The notes below the pieces were generated by a model that did no database searches, was not told where the DNA came from, and saw only the letters and a list, made by a program, of their open reading frames with translations. Source: Paractinoplanes brasiliensis (GTDB lineage Bacteria; Actinomycetota; Actinomycetes; Mycobacteriales; Micromonosporaceae). From it: a DNA stretch of 64,000 nt. Made by a program: the position numbers and the translations under genes. The DNA is taken from positions 868,001-932,000 of the forward strand of contig NZ_SNWR01000001.1 in the NCBI RefSeq assembly GCF_004362215.1. The letters are read 5' to 3'. Shown here one piece after another: positions 28,801 through 40,800 of the stretch; the stretch's first letter is position 1, and every line of letters starts with the position of its first letter.

Positions 28801-31800
28801 AACCTCGGTTCGTCCCATCTGGACAAGCCGATTCTTCAGGAGTCCTCGACAGTTCTCGCCGTCACCTCCGTGAATGCCCAAGGGCTGGCTCGCGCGGTCG
28901 CGTTCAGCGAGAAGAACGACGAGAACGACAACATCCCCGAGGTCTGGGCCCGCTCGCTTCGTGACGGCGACGCCGAGTTCGCACGAAGGTTCCTCAGAGC
29001 CGCCGGCGGGGCGCCGATCACCGACATCAACAAGAAGGCCACCGTTCCGGAGTTCGTCGACGCGATGCGGGCCCATTCGAACCGGACGTGGTCGCACGGC
29101 GCCCGGCCGGACACCACTCTCGAGGGTGAGCACCAGCTGGCTCTCGAACCAGCCGAACTGGCCTTGGCCGACCGGGCCGCGGCCGAGCGAGATTCGGCTC
29201 TGGTCTGGGCTCGTCACCAGATCGCGGTGGACCATCAGCGCCCCGAGATCATCGGCCCACCGACGACGGCTCAGAGCAACCAGCTGCGGTTCCTGGAAGA
29301 TCTGACCACCCTGGTCGCCGCCGAAAGTCTCGAACAATCACGGAAGGCGGCCCGGGTCCTCTCCCAGAACCTCGGCCGGTCCCACGGAACCCTTCGGGAC
29401 TTCACCCCCTACGCCGCGCCGGAGGAGCTGGAAAGGATCGACGCCCAGGACTGGGAGAAGACCTACGACAAGATCACCGAGCCACTGCGCAGAGTCGTCG
29501 ATCAGGCGCGAAGCGGCCGGCTGCAGCACGTCGATCTCGTCCTGCTGGCCGCGCCGCTCCGGGCCGTCTCGGGCGACTTCAGCCCGGGACACGCGGTGGT
29601 TGCTTTCCGGCTGCCCGGCGGCGAGCAGGTCGCGCTCGGGTTCTACCCGCACCGAGGCTTGTTCGGCGCCCAGGGCGCCATCAAGGACGACAACACCTAT
29701 GTGACGGCCCCCAAGACGCGAGTCCTCAAGCAGTACAACATCAGTGGTCAGCAGCTGGCCCGAGCCGTCGAGTACATCGAGGGGCGCAAGGGTTCCGATT
29801 ACCATTTGCTGCAACAGAATTGCGTTGTATTCGCCACTCAACTGGTATCGGCGGCCGTCGGTGGCAATGTCGTGGGCGAGAACGTCACCACCCCTAACGA
29901 GCTCATCACCACGCTGTACGAGAAGGGAGACTGGGCCGACGACGAAACCGGTGGACGGCTTGAACTGACCGGCCCGGCCCGCCAACGGCTGGCCGAGGCG
30001 AACCACCACCTCGATCTGGTCGGGCGCCGAACCAGAACACACGACGAGGTGCGATCCTGGGCCGCGTTCCAGATCGCCATGGACCATCAGCGACCGCTGA
30101 TTGTCGGGAAGGCCACCGCCCGGCAGACCGCTCAGCGCGACCTGCTCGAAGCGTTCACGACCATTGTGGCCGCGGAATACGACGTCAACGGGCCCCGAGC
30201 GGCCGCTGCGCTGTCGAGACAACTAGGTTCCACCCACGGGACACTCCGTCCGGTCGACACGTCCTCTCAGCCCCCGCAGTTGTCCGTCGACGAGTCCGCC
30301 GCCGACCCGACCGCCGAGAATGCGATCGGAACCGTCAAGGTAGTGCCCTTCGGGACGGTGTTCGACGCTGGCGACGCCTTCGAGACAACCGCTTCGTCGA
30401 CCGCTACACCAGTCGTGTCGGTGGCCGGTTCCGGTGACTCAACGCGTTCACCTGCGGACCGGGCCCGCGAAGCCTGGGGGGAGTCACCCGGCCAGATCGC
30501 ACCCAGCCAACTCGATGACACGTCGCTACGCGGTGTCGTGCAGCAGGTGGTGGGGGCGGTGCGTGGGGACGACCCCGCCGACCGGCAATCGTCGGACGGG
30601 CTCCCCATGACCGACTGTGTGGCTTTGGCCAACACCTACGTCAGCCTGGTGCATCCGAGGCGCAGGCCCCTCGAAAGCGCCGACGACGTCGCCGTGGATC
30701 GTGGCGGTGTCGTCGGCGTGCGGAGCCGCCTGGTCGCCGGGCGCGGCTGGGCGCTGGTCGATGACCACGAAGCCCTCCACCGCCTGGTCGACGACCTCGG
30801 CCCGGGCGCCACCGTCGTCCTCCTGGACAGCCGTCAGGACGGCCGCGTGGGGCACGTCCGCGCCTGGCAGAACACCCGCGACGGAGTCCGCGGCGTCGAC
30901 CCGCAGAACAGCCGGAACCCGGTGTACCCGGTGACGGCTCCCGATCGCCGTGCCGGAACCGTACAGACGTGGGCTCTCGTCATCGATGGTCACAGCAGGG
31001 TCGTCGACCCCACGACCCGGTCCGAGAACTACCTCTGGACCGCCTCGCCATCGGCCTCGACCACCGCCGCGCTCCTCGATGCCCCCGTCAACTACCAGTT
31101 CGGCGGCTTGGCCGAGGAGATCGAGGACCACCGAGTCGCGCTTTTGGGGCCGGACAACGTCGACTTGCCGGCGAAAACGGTACTGGTCACCTCGCAGGAC
31201 GGCCTCGTCAAACTCGTCACTGACAAAAAACAGATCTTCGTCGGCGCCAACAGCAAGTTCTACGACACCAGGGAAGCACGTCATGCCGACGGTACGTCCC
31301 CTCATCCAACAATAGAGAGTATGTACCTCAGTGTCCCCGAGGTCGTCACGCAGCCCGGTCAAGTACTCCAAGGCGAGGACGACCTGGAAGCAGTCGACAC
31401 GATCCAGAAAACGCGAAACGACTTTCTGAGGAGGCTGTCCCAGGCGACACCGGTCCGCGGCCTGGAGGACAGTAACCGAACACCTCTCACAGATTTGTTC
31501 CCGCCGACCGAATTCGACATCGCACCGGGACAGAACGGCGTCACCGCCGTCAGTTTCCCCTCCTTTCACCAACAAGCACACCTGTACGTTCAATTCACCG
31601 AAGATGTTCCGCTGGCAGGGCTCCATGCCTTCCTCGAAGAGGTAGCTCGACACGCCCGTCCGCTTGAGCCGGCCAACAAATTCCTGCAGGGATCCCTGGA
31701 GTTCGGTCAAGAGGTGGGTTCCCTTTTCGTACAGCGAAAGACCGGAGAACTTCGGCCCGCATCCGGTGACATGTCGGCCCTGAGCGCTTCAGAATCCGTC

Positions 31801-34800
31801 TCTTCACTGGTTGGCCTCATGACGCTGACCTATATTGTCACCGCCGGAGCAGCCTTTTATCAAGCACAGCCGCACGGAACGATAAAAAGCAAGATGATGG
31901 CCGTTCCGCGTCATTCCCTGCGCACCCTGAGAGAATCCTTGGATGCCGATGTCAAAAACTTTCTCCGGCGGGAGTGGCAAAACGTCTGGCGCATGTACCG
32001 CGATCGCTTCCTCGGTCAGACTCCGAATTTCGCGGCCGACTACAACCACGTCACCGACTATCCGGCCGATGCACCCGTCGAGCTGTTCGATGTCTCCGTG
32101 CTCAACGATGACGAAGAAGTCATCGGCACTGTCGGCCAGCTCCTCCTCGAAGCCGTCAACCCTCGACCCGACCAACCAGCAATCCGTCCTGAGGCATTCC
32201 ATATCGGAGAAGCAAATCACGGCGACGGCCTGAACCGCCGCGAGGACTCCGGTGGGCCGCTCCCCCCTACTGCCGCCATCGAGGTCCGCTATTTCGGGCG
32301 GCCCAAAGTCCTCAATCCACCGCTTCAGATCAATTACAGCGATGAGAAGATGTTGGAGGACAATGCGGCAGCGCTCGTGGCGGCGGCTCGAAGCGCCGAC
32401 GGCGTGGCCATTACAGCGCACCGGCTGGCCCTTGAACCCGCAGGGCGTGCCGTAACCACCGAATTGATGATCGCCATATCCCGACGAGTATCCGGACTGC
32501 CCGTCCCCGCCGGGAAGTTGCGCACCGCGATCGCCACTTATCTGGCCGACCGGCCGGAGATGTATCCCTACCTCGAGGTGGCCCTCCAACCGGCCGAAAC
32601 TCTCCTGGGCCAGCCCGTGCTTCCGCCCCCCGTCGCAGCTTCCACCGAGCAGGGGGGCCTCGGCGCGTGGCGCGAGTCCGCCGACGACGACGTCTCGGGC
32701 CTGCAATGGTGGCAGCCGAGCGACTCGCAGCTGCTGGACCCCGTCGACGAGTTCCGTCGCCGCTATCCTCGGCTGCCCGATGTCAACGACAGCAACCGGG
32801 ACTCCACCAGCACATTCGCTAACTGTCTCTACTCTGCTATCGCACTGCACGAGTCATGGTCCGGCACCGACGACTGGCCGGCCGCAGATCCGGACGAGCG
32901 CACCCCCTGGATCTACGCCGTCAACTATGCCAACTCCACCGCCGGCCCGGACGACAATGCTCGCACCCTGACCCGGGTCGACGACTACCAAGTCGTCGCG
33001 GACGCGTACACGACAAGACACAGCCATGGCACCCCTGAGGCTCACGGTTTCCTCGTCGTCAAGCTGGATCGCCGGCCGGCACACGTCTTCAACATCGTGG
33101 CCACCCCCGACGGTCCCGTCGTGATCGACAGCACCACTGGTCAACCGGCTTCCCTCCCCCGCCGCCCGCAGGCCGTCTACCACCTACCTGTCGGATCCGG
33201 AATCGTCGAGGTGGCCGGGGTTCCCGTCGACGCCGAAGCTCTGGACGTCGAGGACTCGAGCGTCCGCCCCGAGTCGATGAATCGCAAACGCCCACCAGCC
33301 GGCGATCGGAGCCGGTCGTCGGCTCCGGAGCTCGACGACCAGAACGACTTGATCGCCGGGAAATTCGACGCCGTGCCACTCCCACCGGTCAGTTCGGGGT
33401 CCGGCAGCGGAGCGAAGGCCGGCCGACCACGCCTCGACCGGGAACGACTGCGACAGCGGCGGATAGACCGTGCGGTGGCATATGCAAAGACCACCCAGCG
33501 CCGGAACAATGCCGTGCCGGCAGCGCCGGCGGTCACGGCCAGGCTCGACGTCCGCCGGTCGCGGCGCCGGCCGTCGTGGCCCGAGTGGCTCAGATGGTCC
33601 CGCATCAGACTCATCGTCCTACCTCGCCCCGTCGCCGCGCCGCGGCCTTCTGTCCGAGTCGTCGATCTCGTCGCCCGCCCACAGCATCGACGGCGATGGG
33701 TCAGCCGGCTTCTCGGCCAAGCGAAAGCCGCCAGAGTGGACACCAGAGTTTCGAGGAAAACCACCAGAGTAGACATCAGCGTCACGACGGAAACCACCGT
33801 TGACAGGGGAGAACTACCCTCGACCGTGAGTCACGGCGACTTCGCCCAGCTTGTCGCGCGCGCAAGTGAAGGTTCTCATCGTCTCGATCCTCAGGACGGC
33901 AAAGACCAGCATCGCGCGGAGAAGGACTTCGCTACCGTTGTGTTGTCCGACGTCCGCCAAGGCATCTACTACCACAGCGTCTCCGCGACCGATTCCGCGA
34001 CCGACCCCTACGACGACCAGGGACTCGAATGGCCGACGCAGTCTCTGTGGGACATCGAGAGTCAGCTCCTTTCAGCCGGGGCGGGAGCGACCGCGTTCGT
34101 CCGCCGTGAAGCCCTGGGCTTCGAGCCCCATGCCTATCTGCTCTACGTCGGCGCTGACAGCCAGATCTCTTACTACGACCTGCACGATGGCGGCCGAGGA
34201 GACATCCGGGCCGACGCCGGCCGGGAGTTGACCGACGGGCTGAAAGTGCAGGTGATCAACAAGGGCGGGCGAATCCTCACGCCGCCCGCACAAGAACATG
34301 GACAGCCGACCACAACCTCGACCGGGCCGCTGCAGTGGACAGGAAGTTGGGGCCCCGTTCTGCCTCCACAGACACACATGGCGGCGGAACTGCGCGCGAT
34401 GGAAGTCGATGACCCCGCGCGGCACCGAGCGCTACTGCAGGGCGCCGCTGGACGAGACCCGCGCACACCCGAGGACGCCACTGCCATCGCGTACGCTCTG
34501 CACCGGTACGGAGATACCGCGGCCACCGACGTGGCAGCCTGGTTCAACAATGGCGCTCTGCCGGCCTCGGACGGGCCCGTACGGATACCGCACGACGCCT
34601 ATCAACACCTGTACAGCATCATCGGCGCAGGGCCGGAGCATCTGCTCCCCTACATCGAGAAAACGCCCGAAGAACTCCAGGCTCTCCGCCAGATCGCGAA
34701 CCCCCCGGCCGTAAGACCCGGGGAACCCGAGAAGTCCGAGGAGCGCCGTAGGAGTCAGCAACGCGAGGCCGAGGCAGCACAGAAAGAACTCAGGGAGTAC

Positions 34801-37800
34801 GCCGCCCTCAACGAGTGGCTGGCGGACCCGGCCAGGGTGCGGGCCGACCTCGACTACTACGCCACCACGCGAGTACGCGACGGGCGTGGGCTCCTACCGG
34901 CGGACACTTTCCCGCGCAAGGTCGCCATCGCTCTGCACGAAAAGGCCCTCGCCTACCTGGACAGCCACCCCGACCCCAGCACCCTTCCCCCAGAAATCCT
35001 CGCGCCGTACCGGGCCCACCCCTCACTGACCGGAAATACCCCGTCGGACGACGAAGACGCGCGCCGAGCACCGGTAACCGCGGAAGAATTCGACCTGCTC
35101 AAGACAGCCACAGCGAACTGGCACAACGACCAGACCGGCACCATACGCGAAGCTTTCCTGCCGCTGCTGGCCGCCGCACTCAACCTCAGCATCCGAGTCA
35201 GGCCCACAGACAGAAATACCTCCGCCGGCTCAGGGTACGCAGAACCGGAGTCCTTCGGCGGCCCGGGCAATCCCCGCGTCGAGGTGGCACGCCACGCCGA
35301 CAACTTGGTGCTTCTGCCTACCCGTTCACCCGCCACACTTTCCGAGACGGACCGCCCGACGGAGGCGATACGGACCGTCCCGGCAATCAGCACTCCCTCG
35401 CCCGATCACGGGCTGAGCACCCCATCACAGGAACTACCCGGGCCGGCACCTGTTCGCGGTCCGGCCCAGCTGGACGATCAGACTCTGAGCACGGTCGTCG
35501 GGCAGGTCGTGGCGACCGTACGGGGCGGCGGCGCCGTGGGCGAACGGTCGCTGCGCGAGCTGCCGATGACCGATTGTGTGGAGCTGGCCGGCGCCTACAT
35601 CAGGCTGGTGCACCCCGACATCCGACCGCTCGTTCCCCTCGACGATCTCGCTCTCGCCCGGGGCGGGGTGGCCGGCTTGCAGAACAGCCTCGTCTCCGGC
35701 CCGGGATGGGCTGTGGTGGACGACCACAACGCGCTGCACCGTCTCGTCGAAGGCCTAGGGCCGGGTGCCACTGTCGTCCTGCTCGAAAGCCGTGGAAACG
35801 GGCACATGGGCCATGTGCGGGCCTGGCAGAACACCTCTCAGGGCCTGCGCGGTGTCGATCCCCAGAGCAGGAACCCGATCTATGCGATCGAGCCGGCTGA
35901 TCCGATGTCCGACCGGCCGGGAGGACCGGACGGCCGATTCGGCGTCACCGAGACGCGGGCCATGGTCATCGATGGGCAGAGCCGAGTGGTCGCGCCGCAC
36001 GGTCAGCCGGCGGGACGTACCTGGGCTGCCTCGACCACCACCTCGACCACCACCTCGGCCGCCCTCGTCGATCCCTCCGCCCACGAGTTCGGTGGCTCGG
36101 CCGAGGAGCTGGAGCTGCACAATGTCCACCTGGTTCTCAATCAGATGAGGCTCCCGGCGAAGACAGTGCTGCTGGAGTCGAATGACCGCACGATCAAGAT
36201 CGTGACCGACAACAAGAGGATTTGGCTCGACACCGACAACCTGCCCTACGAAAGCCCCGAGGCCCGAGTAGCAGCCAACGCGGCGCCACACCCGACCTAC
36301 GACTCCATCAACATCTCCATCCCGGAGATCGTCAGCTCACCGGGCCAAGCGTTGAGTGGCGAGTTCCTCCCGGCGGTGTCACAGATTCAGATGTGGCGGG
36401 ACGACGCCGTCAGGCGGTTGACGAACCCCACTGCCGGCGCCAACGGACAGACCCTGGACGAAGCTTTCCCCAGCAACTATTACTCGATCCGCCCCGGGTA
36501 CGAGAAGGTGGTTTTCTTCAAGTATCCCAAGTTGCACATCGACGCGCCCTTCTACATCCAGGTGACCGAAGACGTCGCGCTGGGCGGCTTGTTCGGCTTC
36601 CTCGAGACAGTCGCGGTCGACGTCCGGCCGATCACTCCCGTGGACGGCTTGATCCGGGCGGCTGTGAGGTTCGGACAGGACGTCGGTGCTCTTTACGTCG
36701 AGCAGCTCGGACTCCCTCGGCCCGAGGCCTGGATGATATCGGCGCTCAGCCCGATCAAGAACGTCAACTCCTTGGCCGGGGTCATGGCCATCACGTTCGT
36801 CACGACCGCCGGGGCGGCGGAATGGCAGGTCGAACGACGAGGCGCCCTGAAGAGCCGGATGGCCGTGGTGTCCCGGCAGCCGCTTCGAACGCTCAGAAAT
36901 GCACTGGCCGCAGACGTTCATGGCTTCCTGAGCAACAATGCCACTACGATCCGCCAGCTCTTCGTCAACCGGTTCCATGAGGAACACCCGCATTACCTCG
37001 ACGTCTACCGGCAAAGTCAAAGTTTATGGAACGCGCAGATCGATTTCTTCTCGATAACCCTCACGAATGAGTCGGGTACCGTCATCGGAACCGTCAGGCA
37101 GCTCCTGGACGAGGTTCTCGCCCCCTCGCACCAGGATCCTCCTATTCTTCCCCACAAGTTCGACATCGGGCCGGCCGCCTCCGGCGACTCCCTCGGACAG
37201 CGCGTCTACAACAACACCGCCCTTCCTCCCACCGTCGCCGTTGAGGTGCGCTACTTCGGGCAGCCGAAGATCACCTATCCGGAGGTCATGCGGAACTTCA
37301 GCGACCACGACATGGTCAGCCGGGACCGCAACGCATTGATCTCGGCGGCACAGACAGCGGATCAAACGGCCATGGCGGCCGACCTGATCGACAGTGCCGG
37401 CCATTACGGGAGCGCAGTCCAGAACGACCTCGTGTCCGCCCTGACCGCTTCAGATCAGGAGAGGCCGGCACGGATTCGCCAACTGCAAACATCGCTCAGC
37501 ACACTCCTGAGGTTCTATCCGTATCACTACGTGCAGGTGAAGACCGCCTTCTCCCCAGCCGAGGTGATGCTCGGCCAGAACCTTTTCGCCTTCTTCCCCC
37601 CACCTCAGACCGGACCAGCCGGTTGGGCCCAGCATCGCCCGTTGGGTTCCGGGCGCGAGCCCGCACCTGGCGACATCTCCGGCCTGACCTGGTGGCGCCC
37701 GGCCGCCACGGGAACCGACAAAGCCGAAGCTCTCCACGATCAGCACCCCTGGCTGGCCGACGTGAACGAGAGCGGCCCTCTGGCCGGCAACCACTTCGTC

Positions 37801-40800
37801 AACTGCCTCTATACCGCCATCGCCCTGCACCAGTCCTGGACCGGTGATCGCGTCTGGCAGGCGCCCCGGACCGAGACAACCGCCCCCTTCGCGTTCGCTC
37901 TCAACTACGCGAACACCTCCTCCGGCCAGCCTCACGAGCTGATCCTGGTGGCCGACTACCAATCCCTCGTCGATGCCTACATCCCTCGCAGCGACGGCGA
38001 ACCCGACGCCCACGGTTTCCTGATCATCGAGGAAGGCACCCTCGCCGCCCACGTCGTCAACATCATCGCGACCCGGGAAGGCCCCCTCGTCCTCGACGGC
38101 CAGACCGGACAACCGGCTGCCCTGCCCGCCGATCCCCAGGCCATCTACCACCTCCCCGTCGGCCCGACGCCCATCACCGTTCCCGGCACCCGCATCGACA
38201 CGAGCACCTGGGACACCGAATTCGCGAGCCGGCAAAGCTCAACGCAAACCAGCAAGTCGACATCCGAGCTCACCGCCGACGACAACTCGGAGGACACCTC
38301 GAACCGGTCGGACCGCCGGCGGCGGTACCCCACCGACCGGACGGCAACGCACGCTGACGCCACCATCTTGACGGAGGGCCTTCCTCGTATCGGCACGCGC
38401 CCGGGCGGCACACGGGACACCAGCGACAACGACGGATCGGCTCCTCCGGCCGGCAGTTCCGCCGTCCTTGGAACTCGCGCCGGTGACCGGTCGCGGGAGA
38501 ATCGCGAGACACCTCCGAACCGTGAGCCGGACGCTCTCCTCACCGAAGAGCCTCAGCCGGATCCGGAGCGCGTCCGTCCCGGCCGCCGCCGAGTACGGGT
38601 GCCGGGCGACGGATACTGTCAGCTTTACAGTGTCGTGGGCGCGAATCCTAGCCATGTGCGCAGGCTGCTCGTGCAGAACAACGTAGGTAGCCCAGAACTG
38701 CACACGTGGCTCCAGGACCCCGACCGTGTACGCCGTGATCTGGACGATTTTGCTGTCTCCGATCTGGCCCGTGACACCGATCATTTGCTGCCGGTCTTCA
38801 CGCTTCCGCGTCAAGCTGCCGAAGCCGTCCGAATCTTGGCGTTGCGGTATCTCGATGCGCACCGACAGAACCCGGCCGGGCTTCCTCATCACATCGCATA
38901 TCAGCTCCGGATGCACACGCTGGCGGGAGACACGACCAGGCCGGACCTCGTCACGCAACTGGAGCTGATGGGAGTCTCCGAGGTCCACGACTCCGATGGC
39001 AACCCTCATTCACTCTTCGATGCACCTTCCGACGTGCTCCGCGCAACATTGAGCGCGCTTTCCTCGACGCCGACCGCTCCGGGCGAGATGAGTCTGATCC
39101 ACGACGCTGTCGAGGACTGGCATCGGAATTGGTCGGCGAACGTCGGCGAGACCTTTATTCCGGTCTTGGCCGCCGCCTTGGGACTGAGGATCACTCTTCT
39201 GTCCCACGGGCAAGAGACACCTCACCACTTCGGGACGGAGACCGACCCTGAGATCGAGATCGTCAGGGACTCTGATCACTTCGAGATCACGGTCGCCGAA
39301 CCGGCTGAACTCGACGAGGACGCGAGGCGACGAGGGACTGCTGGAGGTGCCCGGCCTCAGCCCGTACGCGATGCGACACTGCCTTCGCGAAGCAACTCCC
39401 AGGGCGTACGGCCGAGTCTGCCACGCTTGGTGGTGCCGCCCGCTTCAGTCCGTTCCCGTAGCACCCTGCCCGCCGTGAGCGGCAATGCCGCAGTGCTTCT
39501 GGCCGACCTCAGCCAACGCGCAGCTTCACGGCCTCACACCTCCGCCCCGACAGATGACCTGCTCGGCCCCGACCTCTTCGGCATGCTCAGTGCGGCGCCC
39601 CGCCCAGCGTTCATGGCACCCGATCTCACCTACGACCGGATGGCCACAAATCAGTTTGATGAGTTCTTCGCCTGGCTCAACATGACCGATCCCGAGTTCG
39701 CGACCGGGTGGACCGAGAAGCCGCTGACCGTCGCCACCCTCGCAGAAGAGGCGAACGACTACTCGACGTGGTCCTGCCAGCTGGAAGAAGAACGGTCGTG
39801 GACGAACTCGCAGGACGTGGCGGAGGAACTTCGTGTACTTCCACAAACACTCGAGGTGCCACTGATCCTGCACGCGATCTGGCTCGGCACCCCGCTGGGC
39901 GGAACAGAGGCGACCGACGACTTCCGGCGGAACCTGGCGACCATGGCCAAGGCGGTCGAAGAGGCCGGCTTCACGACGAACCTCTATACCGACATCACCC
40001 GGGCCGAGTTCATCCGGGCCCGGAGTATGGCGGGGCGCGACGATCTCGTTCCTGATCAAGCGGCACGCTTCGAGGCTCTGCGAGACATGATGGACTGGGC
40101 CCGCGCCCACGGGATCCGGCTCGTAAATGTCCATGAAGTGTTCCACGAAGATATCAATGAGCCGGCCTTCCGCTTCGCATTGTCCGAACTGGCCAAACAG
40201 AATGGCCGCGGCTATGCGGCCGCTTCGGACATCATCAGAGTCCTGCTGATGGTTCATATCGGAGGCTGGTACACCGACGGGGACAACCCGTTCCGGTCCA
40301 CGCCGATGACACACGACTTCGGATTGGGCGAAGGGTTAGAGGAAACCGCGAGCTGGGTCGTCGAGCTGTACAATCATTTCGCTAAGGGCGCCGGTCCCGG
40401 CGGAGCCCCGTCCGGTTACGGTGTACACAGAGCACCCGGCGGACAGGGCTGGGGTAACTCTTCTTTCTTCGGCGCTCGCAATCACCCGTTCTTCCGGCTG
40501 TATCTCGACCAGATCCAGCAGAACTATGCGAAGACGCAGAGAGAATTAATACGGCTCGCCAACGATACCGATCGCAGAACCGCCAGCCAGCTTGTCACCT
40601 TCCAGATGTTGGCCTCTCGCCGACACTCCGTCATGACCCGAACCGGTCCGGACGTCCTGCACACATTAAGACGTCAGCTCGGAATCAAGGCCTTCCCCGC
40701 CCTGACTCACCCGGGAATGGGGACGGCGAACAGTTGGATGTCACCGGATCCTTTCCAAGCCCGTCGAAGTTACGCACCGCACGAGATCTCCGAGGTCCTC

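Noticed and set aside
30526..32850. Minus-strand open frames of 350-390 aa within the giant gene
   Set aside because: They lie opposite conserved toxin modules and show no protein-like motifs.
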